DNA from: Ligustrum vulgare
Taxonomy: Eukaryota > Streptophyta > Magnoliopsida > Lamiales > Oleaceae
Assembly: GCA_963555705.1 (NCBI GenBank)
Contig: OY743190.1
Coordinates: 10,329,501-10,393,500 of the forward strand
Reading direction: 5' to 3'
DNA length: 64,000 nucleotides
The notes under the pieces are model-generated. The model ran no database searches. It was not told the DNA's origin and was given only the letters and a program-made list of their open reading frames with translations. Both the position numbers and the translations under genes were made by a program. Of the stretch, positions 21,009-33,146 are shown one piece after another (position 1 is the stretch's first letter; the number at the start of each line of letters is the position of its first letter).

Positions 21009-22846
21009 ATGGCAGCTAATAACATCAACAACAGAACTCTTAAACAACTGGCTATGCCCGATGTTGCTCAGCAGCCATTGTATATTACGTTTCCAACGGT
21101 GGAAGAAGGAAAAACTTTTGAGCTTAAATATGGGCTCATCCACTTGTTACCGACTTTTCGAGGGAACCCTGGTGAAGATCCGTATAGACACCTAAAGGAG
21201 TTTCATGTGGTTTGCGACAGTATGAGACCCACGGGCATTACGGAGGAGCAAATAAAAATGAGAATTTTCCCATTCTCATTGAAGGATGCCGCCACCAACT
21301 GACTTTCTTGTCTATCATCGGGAACATTTACTACTTGGAACGACATGAAAAGACTTTTCTTGGAAAAATACTTCCCTGCCTCGAGAGCTGGTACCATCAG
21401 AAAGGAGATATGTGGGGTGCGCCAGAACAACAACGAAACATTGTACGAGTATTGGGAGCGTTTCAAGAAAGAAATTTTAAAACTGTTAGGAGCAGGGATG
21501 ATTTACCCAATTTTAGACAGCAAGTGGATTAGTCCAATACAAGTGGTGCCCAAGAAATCTGGAGTAACAGTGGTAGAAAACAAGGATGGAGAACTTGTAC
21601 CGACTAGGGTCCAAATTGGATATCGGGTATGCATTGACTACAGGAAGGTAAACGCCGACACTCAAAAGGATCACTTTCCCCTTCCCTTCATGGATCAAAT
21701 GTTAGAAAAATTAGCTGGTCATTCACATTACTGTTTTTTAGATGGTTTCTCTGGATATTTTCAAATTACCATTACTCCAGAAGATCAAGAGAAAACCACA
21801 TTTACTTGTCCATTTGACACGTTTGTATATAGACGCATGCCCTTCGGCTTGTGTAATGCTCTCGCAACATTCCAACGTTGTATGATGAGCATCTTTTCTG
21901 AATATATAGGACAAATTATAGAGGTGTTCATGGATGATTTTAGTGTGTGGGGTGACTCATTTGACGCATGCTTGGAGAATTTGTCATTAATTTTGAAACG
22001 ATGCATTGACACTAACTTAGTCCTAAATTGGGAGAAATGCCATTTTATGGTAGATAAAGGAATTGTGTTAGGTCATGTAGTGTCGGAAAAGGGGATAGAA
22101 GTTGATAAGGCTAAGGTGGACATCATATCTGCATTACCTTACCCCGCCAATGTGCTGCATATACGATCTTTTCTCGGGCATGCAGGTTTTTATCGCAGGT
22201 TTATCAAGGACTTTTCCAAAATTGCATCACCACTGTGCAATTTGTTGCAAAATGATGTACCATTTGAATTCACCGAGCTGTGCAAAAAGGCCATTGACCA
22301 ACTGAATGAGCAGCTGACTACGCCCCCGATCATTCAACCACCGATCTGGGATCTTCCATTCGAAATAATGTGTGATGCCAGTGACTATGCACTGGGAGCA
22401 GTCTTAGGGAAACGGGTTGGGAGAGCGGCCCATGTGATTTACTATGCCTCCCGAACCCTGAATCAGGCCCAATCAAACTATACCACCACTGAAAAGGAAC
22501 TTCTATCTATGGTATTTGCTTTAGAAAAATTTCATCCTTATTCATTGGGTTCTAAAGTAATTATTTTTACAGACCATGCAGCATTAAGGCACTTGTTTGT
22601 AAAGAAGATGCAAAGCCAAGAATCATCCGCTGGATACTCTTATTACAAGAATTTGACTTGGAGATCAAGGATAAGGCAGGGTCCGAAAATGTAGTTGCCG
22701 ACCATCTTAGCAGGGTAGTGAAATCCGAAGACGACCTACCTCTGGGTGAAACCTTCCCAAATGAGGGTTTATTTGGTATCGAGTCGAATCCCCCATGGTA
22801 TGCTGATTTGGTTAATTACATGACTTCTAAACTAATTCCTTACTAG
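21009..22846 (+). pseudogene. Athila gag fragment fused in frame to reverse transcriptase / RNase H
   Basis: The frame opens with MAANNINN and a gag segment (LLPTFRGNPGEDPYRHLKEF). TGA at 21300 interrupts it where the family has tryptophan. It continues in the same frame through LFLEKYFPASRAG and YEYWERFKKEILK, then runs straight into RT (LLGAGMIYPILDSKW). The rest of gag, the zinc knuckle and the whole protease are missing. RT is otherwise well kept: YRVCIDYRKVN, PFGLCNA and the active site VFMDDFSVWG. RNase H follows with CDASDYALGAVLG and TTTEKELL. A frameshift near 22650 moves the end of RNase H (VVADHLSRV) to another frame, which closes at 22846. Confidence 0.88.
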
Positions 22847-22901
22847 TTTTTCGTAGGCAAAAAAGCATGAGATGAGAAGCGACGCTAAATATTACATTTG
22901 G

Positions 22902-24091
22902 GATGACCCATACCTGTGGAAAAGGTGCCCCGACCAAATTATTAGAAGGTGCGTGCCCGAATCAGAATACCAATCAATCCTTACCTTTTGACATTCATAT
23001 GCATGCGGTGGCCACTTTGGGCCTAGAAGAACAACACAAAAGGTATTGGAAAGTGGGTTATTTTGACCGACCATTTTCAAGGATGCATACATTTTCTGTA
23101 AGTCTTGCGACAATTGCCAAAGAACATGTAACTTATCCCAACGAGATCAAATGCCTCATAACCCCATAATTGTATGTGAGATTTTTGATGTTTGGGGCCA
23201 TGATTTCATGGGACCCTTTCCCCCATCATTTGGTTGTAACTACATTCTTCTAGCTGTTGATTATGTTTCAAAATGGGTGGAGGCGAAGGCCACCCGTACT
23301 AATGACGCTAAGGTTGTTGCAGCTTTTGTGAAAGCTAACATTTTTAGTAGGTTCGGAATACCCCGAGCAATGATCAGTGACAGAGGACGCACTTCTGCAA
23401 CCGAACCATTGAAGCCTTGTTAAAGAAATATGGAGTGATGCACCGGGTATCCACCGCGTATCACCCCCAAACTAGCGGGCAGGCAGAAATTTCTAACAGG
23501 GAAGTGAAGTCCGTTTTAGAGAAAACAATTCGTCCAGACCGGAAGGATTGGAGCATTCGACTCGATGATGCTTTATGGGCCTACCGAACTGCTTACAAGA
23601 CTCCGATTAGTATGTCTCCATACCGGTTGGTATTTGGAAAGCCATGCCATTTACCTGTGGAACTCGAGCATAAAGCATATTGGGCCATCAAGTAATGCAA
23701 TATGGATTGGGGAGCAGTAGGAGATCATAGGAAGCTTCAATTGCAAGAATTGGACGAAATCTGGAATGAGGCTTACGAGAATGCAATGATCTATAAAGAT
23801 AGAACTAAAGCATTCCATGATCAACACATCTCTCGAAAAAGCTTTCGTGAGGGCCAGAAAGTGTTATTGTTTCAATCCCGGCTCAAATTGCACCCAGGTA
23901 AGCTTCGTTCTCGTTGGATTGGTCCTTTTATTGTTACTAATGTATCTCCACTTGGTGCAGTCGAAATTAGGAGCTTGAGAACGAATAAAGAGTTCAAGGT
24001 CAATGGGCACCGTCTCAAGCCGTATTATGAGGGATTCCAAACTGAAAACTTGGAGGTAATTGCCCTGGAAAACAACAATAAGGGGCTCTAG
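22902..24091 (+). pseudogene. Athila integrase, broken by frameshifts and stops
   Basis: It begins with the zinc-binding part (histidine pair near 22995-23020, CKSCDNC near 23095). The catalytic core has [12 protein letters not shown] (first Asp), MISDRG (second Asp) and [11 protein letters not shown] (Glu). A one-base shift near 23386 falls right after SDRG. TAA at 23696 replaces a likely glutamine codon. The C-terminal part keeps [18 protein letters not shown] and GPF, the usual integrase tail of this lineage. The protein cannot be made as it stands. Confidence 0.87.
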
Positions 24092-25427
24092 TCCCGCATG
24101 GACGCAATCGAGCCAACGACAGTAAACAACGGCATTGCTCGGGAGGCAACCCGAGAGGGGCGTTTCTTTACCCCCATCAACTCTTTATTTTCTTATTTTC
24201 ATTTTTGGTCATTTTTATTTTATTTTATTTTAGTCATTTCATTCACCTAGTAAAAAAAAAAAAAAATTAAGTGGCCTCGTTACGGTCGTAAGATACTCCT
24301 TTACGGACGTAACGCAATTTCAGTTATTTTATCCAGAGGCAGACTTACGGCCGTAAATATTTTGTTCACGGCTGTAATTCATTTTTTCAATTTTTTTCAG
24401 AGCGTGACTTACGGCTGTAAGACAGTTCTTCACGGCCGTAATTTGCGAATCATTCGAATTTAAAAAGGAAAAAAACGCATAACCTCTCACAAGTATTCCC
24501 TTCTTCTTCGCCAACCTCCCACGACTCTCTCACGAAAATTCTTCCATTTCACACCAATATTTTCGTTTATAACGAAGTCTCTTTGAAAACATCCATCACA
24601 TCCATCACACCCATTCCTCTTCACAAGGTTTTAAAGGTGTGAAATCTCTCCTCCTTTTCCTCTCTTTGTGGCGTGGGTTAAGTTTCAATTTACATGGGCT
24701 TCTCGATTTTTTTTTCCTTTCTAATGATTGGCTGTGCATTGTAGAGTGTGTTTGTGATTTGGGACATAGCTTTTATATATTTTTACTACAATGGCATCAC
24801 CACTAAGTTTGCACTCCAAGTGTTAGATAAAATGTCTAGGAGAGTTTGAGGTGTTTGTTTCCTTAAAATTTCGATTCAAATCTCTTTATTACGCTCGTAT
24901 AAGTGTATAGATGCCATGATCCGAGCTCAATTGAAGGGAAAGCATGGTGTTTGAGCTTGATGAATTCATGAAGTGGAAAGGGTAAATTGTATATTCCCCG
25001 TTGCTTGATATATATTAATGGATAATTAGGTTATGAGTTCCAATTTTTGACTCCACATTGGCCTAAGTAGTGCCTCTACATCTTGGTTTTGGTTTGTCTA
25101 AATGGAGATTGTCCCATGAATTTGTTAAACCATGCATCACGTTGCATTTGGAGTGTTGGCTAATGGATTGTACCCCCCGGGGAACATGGTTAGGATATTG
25201 CTCTCGTGCCTATTTTTTTTCACTTGCTTGACACTGAAGACAAATCGGTTAATTGCACACTATGTTACATGTTTTACCTCCTCTCATGGTAAAGTTATTT
25301 GTGCTCTTCATGCCGCCTTTGAATCTCGAAATTGGGACTTGAACAATGAGCTTCACTTGCTTGAGTACATTTTTTTAAATTACTATCCTGCTCAACTAAT
25401 TCACTCATTTCTTTTACAGGATTTTCT
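24092..25427 (+). other. Post-pol spacer with palindrome cluster
   Basis: The stretch starts with a sequence typical of Athila elements (cgggaggcaacccgagaggg near 24140). Six copies of the TTACGGCCGTAA motif lie at 24276-24440. The rest is AT-rich, without a supported gene. A potential splice acceptor, cttttacag, ends at about 25419. Confidence 0.6.
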
Positions 25428-26512
25428 ATGGCTCCACCAACCAAGAGAGTAAGCAGGTGGCGGGGGAATCATCTTCTGAACCCCGTAGTGAGAAGATTCA
25501 ATCTAAGTTATGCATTAAGGAGTGACTATTCCTCTCAGAGGACTTTCAAGAAATGCGGAGCATTGACATAGTCATTGCTCCTCGACCATTTTGGGATCGC
25601 TTCGTAGAGTTCGGCTGGGGTAAAGTTTGCAAGCGATCTTCCTTTTGGAAACCCCCCCCCGCTCGTGTTCAAGTTCTACACTCAATTCAACAAGGAAATT
25701 GGTGATAAGGGATCGCTTGATTATCACCACACCAGGGTCGTAGGGAAGAGAATTAAGTTCAATAAGGAGGTGGTGGAAAACTACTTGGGGATCAGCAGTA
25801 CTGGGGCCGTCCCTATGTCATCCAGTGCAGGGGCTTTCTTTTCGGACCGGGAGGTACTCCAATGGGATTTGAAGCCAGAACTCCACGATTCCCTTAATGT
25901 CATACATCCGCACTATAAGAATCGGGATTTATAGAGGGACGCTTGGTACCTGCATCAGTGGGGGTCGGGGAGTCTATTTCCATCCACTAGCCTCACTACG
26001 GTTTCTATCTGTTATCTCCGAGTCTACTATGCTATCTCAAGGGGGATTAAATTTAACTTGGGACAGCACATTTATGACGCTATTTCCACCTATGCCAGCC
26101 TGATGCCACAGAAGAGGGGCATGCCTTTCCCATGCTTGATTACAGCCTTATGCCGGCTCAACGAGTTCCCCCTGCGCTGAGTGAGGACACTTTTGGGCAT
26201 GGGAATCGCCTCACAAAGGCGAGTTTGGAGAATGCTCACAGGAAGATCATCGCCAAGCGAGGTCGCGGAGATGGGGATTCGGGGGAGTCCGATGATGATT
26301 AGGGCGCTGAGGAGCCCGCAGCGCGGGAAGGGACACAACTGCCTCCTACTCCTACCCCTTTTGAGCTGCAAATGCTGGAGATGATGCAAGCCTTCCAGAC
26401 TCAACTGAATGCCATGCAAGAGGATCAACAACTCATTCTGGAAGAGCAGAGAGCCCTTCGGGAGGAGATCCGACGATTGCAGGAACCTAGGGACGATCCA
26501 CCGCCACATTAG
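25428..26512 (+). pseudogene. Athila env-like (third) ORF, decayed
   Basis: A start MAPPTKR at 25428 lies eight bases after a splice-acceptor-like cttttacag, as expected if this ORF is expressed from a spliced mRNA. Further on, in other frames, come FWDRFVEFGWGKV and then FYTQFNKEIGDKG, TRVVGKRIKF and NYLGISS. That matches the plant-transposon-protein domain found in the 3' ORF of Athila elements. The end is a glutamine/glutamate-rich coiled coil (FELQMLEMMQAF ... LREEIRRLQEP) that stops at 26510. Several frameshifts, a C-run near 25651 and an internal stop near 26305 break it. The envelope function of this ORF in plants is unproven. Confidence 0.7.
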
Positions 26513-26565
26513 ACCCGAGGGAGTTTCTTTTTCTTTTTCCCCCTTCTATTATTTTGCATTAAGCT

Positions 26566-26606
26566 ACAATGAGGACATTGTTATGTTTAAGTGTGGGGGG
26601 GATTGA
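26566..26606 (+). promoter_or_regulatory. Extra polypurine-tract-like sequence after the env-like ORF
   Basis: The sequence gaggacattgttatgtttaa is followed by gtgtgggggggatt. It closely resembles the terminal tract at 28338-28370 (gaggacgaacaatggtttta, then agtgtgggggatt), but it lies 1.77 kb earlier. Confidence 0.55.
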
Positions 26607-28335
26607 TTGTAAGCTCAATTTCTTTATTTTCTTTCTGTAGTCGAATCGTTAAACTCCTTTTGAGTCAGCATCCATTTTAATTTTGTTCTCTACTTTTGTT
26701 ACCTGTCTATGCCACTTAGGTCTTAAATCATACTTTGATAGGAAGCAGCCCCACTTTTGGTCCATTTTTTTCTTCCGAAAAATCATTGCATAATTGGATA
26801 TGAATTAAGCACATAGAGATGACCTCGTCCAGAACAACGCAAATAGGTTGAAAATGAAAAGTAAAATTGTCAATTGTCTACAACCTAGCCAACCCAAACC
26901 GGAATAGACATATTATCCCTTCATATATGACCCCGAGCGTCCCAATTCCAACATAAATTATCAGACTTTTGTGAGTAGTCATGGTTTGAATACTTTTAAA
27001 CACTATCCTCGACCAATGGATTTGGATTTGGAATGAAGATCAAGCAATGACCTATAACTCATAATTGGATGGGAGAAACACATGAAAACCATAATTTTTG
27101 AGCTTTTGAGCCTAAGAGTTGTTTTTAATACTTATGAGCTCGTGATTCTTTGATGTGTGTCCTGCATGGTTGGGTTATGCTTGGATGTCTTTTCCTGTGC
27201 AAACTGTTGTAGCTTCTTAACTTAAGTACAAATTATAGCAAAGACAATAGATTAAACCAAATTTGACTTGCTAAAAGAGCCTACCTTGCTACATGGACCA
27301 ATAGAAGCCCCTTTGAGCTTTAACCTTTCTTTGAATTTTTGATGCCACAATACAAGCCACGAATACCCTTTCTTTCGCATCATCTCTGTTTTGAACCCAT
27401 GGAGAAGGGATTCGCAAGCTTTGGTTGATTGGGGAATATGCTGTGGTCTAAACCTAAGAAATGTGATGGGTATCTTGTGATAGTTACGTAATGGATTGAA
27501 TTCAAATAGAGAAGTCCTATCGTGTGTTGATAGGTGACTGCATAAAAAAGAAGAAGAGAGCATAGAAAATGGAGTAAAGAAAGTTGGTAGTTGAGAAAGT
27601 AAAACACTCAACTTTTGAAAAAAGAGAGATAGAGAGTTACAAGTGTTAACTGAGTTGGGTAGCAGAAATGACGTTCATGTGGAGAGTAAAGGAAGTAATG
27701 TCACTATGAATTGACTTGGTTTGCGAAACTCCTTCTCGACTCAGCCTAGATATATCTCTTTGCCCTACCCAACCTAAAACCCCGTTACAACCAAAATAAA
27801 GACCTTTGCTTTGCATTTGTGTTATTGTTGGCTCCGGTTATGACATTTAGGCAATTTGTGGTACTGACTTATCCATGCAGAGAGCTGAGCGAAAATTCTA
27901 ACCCTTATACACTTTGCGCGAAGAGAGAAATATCTTGTGAGGGTGTTAAACCCCATTACATTTACTTATGAGTTGTTTGAATTGCTTGGTCTAGGGTTTG
28001 TGCTATGAATGTGGTTGAGGATACTGTGTTGACTGAATTTACATCATGAACAACTCGGTTTATGGGAGTGATTTCTTCCGGAGTTGGGCGAAACTATTTT
28101 CCTTCTAGTCACTCATAAATGGATGGGAGGTGAGTGAACACGAAAGGTGAAAGGAAATAAACCATATCGAGCCATGATTGGGATGGGAAATAGAGGGCGT
28201 TGCATCTCTAGCACACACTAACACAATCCAATCACGCAATTGAACATTCTTGTTGAAGAAAAGTGGGCTGCAACCTCATGTCTCTAAATCATAATCTGTT
28301 GTTTGAGTCCTATTCTTTTCTCTGTCTATCATTGT
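26607..28335 (+). other. Non-coding 3' region of the Athila element
   Basis: The stretch has no supported gene. A 119-codon minus-strand ORF (27252-27611) shows no family feature, and I treat it as chance. Confidence 0.5.
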
Positions 28336-28337
28336 TC

Positions 28338-28370
28338 GAGGACGAACAATGGTTTTAAGTGTGGGGGATT
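28338..28370 (+). promoter_or_regulatory. Terminal polypurine tract
   Basis: The sequence aagtgtgggggatt lies directly before the LTR start TGATAAGT. Confidence 0.8.
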
Positions 28371-29717
28371 TGATAAGTACTTTATTAACATTTATTTTAA
28401 GCACTTATAACCTTGAACTAGCAACAATTTGATCATATCTAAGTATTATTAATGCATTTTATATTTTATGTTGTATAGGATCATAAAGGAAGAGAAAAGA
28501 AGAAAAAAGGACCAAAATGCACTTAAAACTGAAGATTGAGGACCTTGGATGCAAATAAGTTACGGCAGCAACAAAGGAGGTCACAGACGTAAACGTTTCA
28601 TGGCATTGTCAAAAAAAAAAAAGAGCAGAACACGAGTTACGGCCGTAATCTCAAAACATGAAAAATCAGCAGAAACCAAGTTACGGCCGTAAATGATTTT
28701 TCACGGCCGTCAAGAATTTCCTTTTTTTTATTCTTTCCATAATTTTGGTATGTCTTGAGCCCAAAACTAGGGCACGAAATTGTGGCAATAAAAAGGAAAT
28801 TTCAAGACATAAAAAGTGAAAAAATTGCTAAAGGAAGAGCGGCTTGCTTGGAGCGTGGAAGAGAAATAAAGCGACTCGAGAAGATGAATCAAGAGCGGAA
28901 AATTCTGGAATTCTTCATGGCTTTAAGCGGCTAAGTTCTCCACCTAGTTCAAAAGGGGACGTTGTGTTTTAATTACTTTGTTCATCACTTTTCCAAACTA
29001 GTAACATAGTTCAAAATTCTTTATTTTGATTGTTGGATTTTTATGCGTTTTTAATTCAATCGATGAAATACTTTATTTGATTAAGGCCTTATCATTTAAT
29101 TTGTTGTATTGAGATTTGCTATTTTGAATGATTTGATGCGTAATCGTCTTTTTGTTCAAATCATAGTAGCAAATGGGAATTTATTATTTCCATAGGAAAT
29201 TCCAACTTAGGTTAATTGTCACGAGCTTGTGTGACTAATAATATAATTCACCCTAATTCTTCTCAAACATTATATAATTGTTGTCTTAAATCTAAAAAGC
29301 TTGTTTTAGGTTATTCAATGGCTAATGTTTGATTAGAGAGTTTATTCTAATTAAATGCAATTAAGGGAGAATAGAAATAGTTAGAGCTTATTAACTGTTT
29401 ACGGGTGATAAATTAAAGAAAAAATTGAACTCGCGTTACTTGGAAAGTGATAACATTGTGATAGAATACAACTGAACCTGAGAACTAGGATTTGTCAATA
29501 ATTGATTTACATTCTATCCAATTTACGTTTTCATTTAATTTTCAAGTCATTTATAATATTTGAACTCAAAAAATCCCCCCATCTATTCTGATTGACATTA
29601 CACTAATTTAGTTCCCGTTCTTTGTGGGATCGACTCTTACTTCCGCTATTACAATTAAATTTGGTGATTTGCAAGTAAGACATTTAATTAAATTTCGGTG
29701 CGTAACGACGCGCACCA
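28371..29717 (+). repeat. Athila 3' LTR
   Basis: It pairs with 19403-20767, ends cgcacca, and is followed by TSD taact. It lacks one 21-base palindrome unit present in the first LTR. Confidence 0.92.
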
Positions 29718-30195
29718 TAACTTCTTATGATACATGCTTAAAATAAATTTAATATGAATGTATATATTTTGCCTATTTACACGGTGGTTGTTATTCATAT
29801 TTTTTTTGAAATTTTTTTTCTCATTAATTTGTATTGCAAAGATATTTAGTTTTTCCAAGCAGGGAGTTTTCATTTGAAGAGGTCATAAAGATGTGTAAAA
29901 TTGTTTCATCTTTTAAAGGTGGGTAATACCTTTTAGTTATTCTTCTTTTTTATCGGTTTGTTTGATTTTATCTTAAATTTAGTTTAATAAATTTTTTTTT
30001 TTAGAATGTATGTCTTTAATGAAGATTTATAATTTATGTAAATTATCTAAAAACTCTTTTATGTCTTTTTTACTCCCCCCCCACCCCCCCAGCCGCCTCC
30101 CCAATTTTTAATTTTTAGTTCTTTTACATTTTTCCCTTTGGAATGATAGAAAATGGGTATTAAACATAGTTACCTATTACAAACAATTTTTATTT
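29718..30195. repeat. Second copy of the 1.02 kb duplication, part after the insertion
   Basis: It matches 18366-18835 (tgcttaaaataaatttaata onward to ttacctattacaaacaattt). Confidence 0.8.
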
Positions 30196-30215
30196 TTAAC
30201 TAGTGTTCATTATGA

Positions 30216-30233
30216 CACACACACACACACATA
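30216..30233. repeat. (CA)n microsatellite
   Basis: Nine CA units. Confidence 0.95.
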
Positions 30234-30700
30234 TTAGATTTGAATTAAATAGAATACACTAATAAATGCAAGCAACAAACCATGGTTTTTCAATTATTAG
30301 AAATTTGGGTGACAAGAAATTAATATTATATATAATACATGCAAGTACTTTTATAAACTTTTGATGTAACCCAGCCTCTTTTTTATATTGATTTTAAAGA
30401 GTTTATTTGAAGAAATAGTTTTTTAGATATTGATACCAAGGAGAATGTATGATTAAAAATTATAGGAAATCTTTTTTGGATATTGATAAACATTTGGTTG
30501 TAAAGAAGATAGAAAAATGTGTTTTGTTAATGAGGTTAAACATGGTATTAGTACATTAGTTTGTAATTGCTTTCATTAATTTGTTAGACATTACAATAAT
30601 GTTAAATGGTTATTTTGAGTTTTTCTATAGTATATAAGTGGAAAAAATATATTCCATAAACATAAAATAATTCATGACTTTGAACTAGGTGCCATAATTT

Positions 30701-30856
30701 TCTGTTGGGTAACACAGTTTAGTTTATAAACTGGTTTATATATGTTTTTAAGGTAAAAAGTAGTTAAAAATTAAAGAGAGAAAATTCGTGTGGTTAAAGA
30801 GTAATTTTGAAAATTGTGTAATTTATAAATTAGTTTGATTTACCAAACGGATGCTA
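30701..30856. mobile_element. MITE, family with GTTTGGTAA ends
   Basis: The left end tgttgggtaacacagtttag and the right end atttaccaaacggatg are imperfect inverted repeats around a 155-base AT-rich core that contains two ttataaa/tttataa arms. A second copy lies at 32668-32840. No transposase. Confidence 0.55.
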
Positions 30857-31789
30857 GAAAGTTTGCTTAAACTAAAATGATCAATGTGTTGCCATCATAT
30901 TTTTTCAATAACTTATTATGACTATCAATTGTCATTGTATCAAGGGTGGTTATATTAGCACTACAAAAACTAATAAATACACCACATTTTCAATGAATTT
31001 TGTTAATTACAAATATAGTCATGTATAAAAAGACTTTAATGACCTTATTCTTATTCTTATGTTTATATCCACACCACTTTAACCTAATTGAATACTAATA
31101 TGAGAAGATATTAATTAAGTCTATGCCAATCCATCTTTCTTAAGGATTCAAAGTGCAAAATAATTTGTTAATCAAAATAAAATAAAATAAAAAATACATA
31201 AGGGATTATGAATTGAATATGAAGAGTAGTCAGAAGACGATATATAGGCATTTTCCAAAAAGCCATGTTTACAAAACTTGCCTTGTCAAACATATAGGCA
31301 TTGAAATCGAAAGTGGGTTCTTCTTGCCTTGTGTTTTTGCTTCTTGCTCTTGTTCTTTGGTTAAAATGGTTGATATGAATTTTTTTGAGGGATTTGGGGG
31401 AAGGAAAGAAATGGGCAGTTTATGATTCTTCAGTGGATGAGGAAATAAAGAAAAAGCTTGTACAGATCTGTATCTGTTCATGGAATTTGTTTGATACCAT
31501 GTTGTAATTGGATTCAAAAGACTCATTCTTGCTTACAAAATTGTTACATACAAATTGCTTCACTCTGAAAGTGAAGTGTCCGTGAAATTCTAGGCTTTAC
31601 AAAGAGAATCGTGAGGATTTCAAAGCAAAGGGTGATAGATTGTTCAACGTTCCCTTTTCAGTCATTGTTCTTGTGGTGGATCTTGCTAAAAACTCATAAT
31701 GGCACCATGTCAGCAGGGCCCTGGAGAAGAAGACTAAAATCTACAAAACACTTGCATTGCATCTCTCTCTAGAATTTGTGTGTGTGTGT

Positions 31790-31825
<36 letters not shown>

Positions 31826-32545
31826 CTTTTGCTTTTCCCAAGAGAGAAATGCATTTTCTTTGCCGAGATAGGAAGTGGATAACATTAGAGAGACAGATTA
31901 GTCTGGGGTATCGTGGTTATGCCCAGACACCGTGGTTATGCATAAGAGAGGGATCTTGTAAGGATGAGAAGGGTTATATTGATCATGTGGAAGAACTTTT
32001 CTTATCAAAAATTCATTTTAGAGGTGGTGTAAATATAATGTGATGTATCAATTAAAAAATGTGGTTGCAAGATACAAGCACCTCGGAGCTTACCCCCGAA
32101 GTAAACCCCTCCTCACATGGAGAAATGAATAAATATATATTAGAGAAGAGCAAAATAAAAGTCAAAATACATAGCATTGTTGAAATGTGTAAATATCTTG
32201 ACCTTCTACATTTAAAGACATCATCTAATTACAATGCATGAGATACTCTTTATAAATAAAGTGCCTCTCGAAGATTGTTGGCACCCTATTTTCAAAGCCC
32301 ACGGTAGCTCCTTAATAGTAGTGGAATGATCGAACTCCAAAGTGAATTATTTCGAGCTCATCCTATGGTAGTTGGACTTTCATACTCGATCGAATACGGT
32401 AATTACGAACTCAATAGGAGGATGGCATCCACGTCATACCGTAGTGCACCACTTGATAGGAAGTAATCATCAAGAGAATCAGCTTGATTGAAAACCACGG
32501 CCTTTTTTAGTCCAACAGAAGAGAGTCGAGAAATTTGAATTAGGA
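30857..32545. other. Intergenic sequence, no supported gene
   Basis: Short ORFs (31213-31425, 31780-32043) have no recognisable domains and one runs through a (GA)n repeat. At 31575-31700 there is a 30-codon open stretch (KENREDFKAKGDRLFNVPF) that could be an exon relic, but I cannot name it. Confidence 0.4.
31786..31820. repeat. (GT)n then (GA)n microsatellite
   Basis: A short GT run (31779-31789) is followed by about 15 GA units. Confidence 0.95.
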
Positions 32546-32561
32546 CCATAAGAGCATCTTT

Positions 32562-32592
<31 letters not shown>

Positions 32593-32604
32593 GATGGTAA
32601 CATA

Positions 32605-33146
32605 AGAGCATCTTTATTGGTGAAGGTGGATTGGATGGGAGAGAAGAGAGATATTATTTTAAGATTAATGTTTGGTAATACTATTTTGTTTATAAACTGA
32701 TTTATTTGTGATTTTGAGGTAAAAAATAGTGATTGAAAATTGAAAAGAAAAAATGTGTGTAGTTAAAATGTTGGTTGAAAAATTGTGTAGTTTTTATTAA
32801 CTAATTTATAAATCAATTTATTATATTTACCAAACGGATGTTCCACATGATGTGGATGTTGAAAGTAAAAAAAAAAAAGGGAAAAAAGAGAGGAAAAAAT
32901 AAAAAAAGAAGAGAGAAATAGTCACAAATTCAAATAAATTAATAAAAAAAAATTAGTTGAATGGTTCAAGTAGAAGGTTCAATTTTCGACCTTGTGATGA
33001 GAGAATGTGAGAAAAAGTGAAGAAAAATAAGGAGAAAGTGAAAGAGAGATATGAAAAAAGATATATTAGAGTAGGACCCACGAATTTTGTTTGTGTCTCT
33101 CTCACGCAGTTGACACTTGACCGACTCTCCCATTAAAGATGTTCTA
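32605..33146. mobile_element. MITE-like element with 'agagcatcttta' ends
   Basis: The left end agagcatctttattgg and the right end cccattaaagatgttct form imperfect inverted repeats about 540 bases apart. A copy of the 30701 family (32668-32840) is nested inside. The left end is duplicated 53 bases upstream (32552). Confidence 0.5.
32668..32840. mobile_element. Second copy of the GTTTGGTAA-type MITE
   Basis: It starts tgtttggtaatactattttg and ends atatttaccaaacggatg, parallel to 30701-30856. Confidence 0.5.

Larger units (their letters stand above)
19403..29717 (+). mobile_element. Athila-lineage gypsy retrotransposon, complete ends, coding region decayed
   Basis: LTRs of 1365 (19403-20767) and 1347 bases (28371-29717) start TGNTAAGT and end CACCA. 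They are flanked by the 5-base duplication taact. A tRNA-Asp-type PBS follows the first LTR and a polypurine tract gtgtgggggatt precedes the second. Between them lie gag (truncated), RT-RNase H, integrase and an env-like ORF, all broken. The element split the second copy of a 1 kb tandem duplication. The LTRs differ by several substitutions and one 21-base repeat unit, so it is older than the LOG array. Confidence 0.92.

Noticed and set aside
27252..27611. 119-codon minus-strand ORF in the Athila 3' region
   Set aside because: No domain, antisense to the element, and located where related elements are non-coding.
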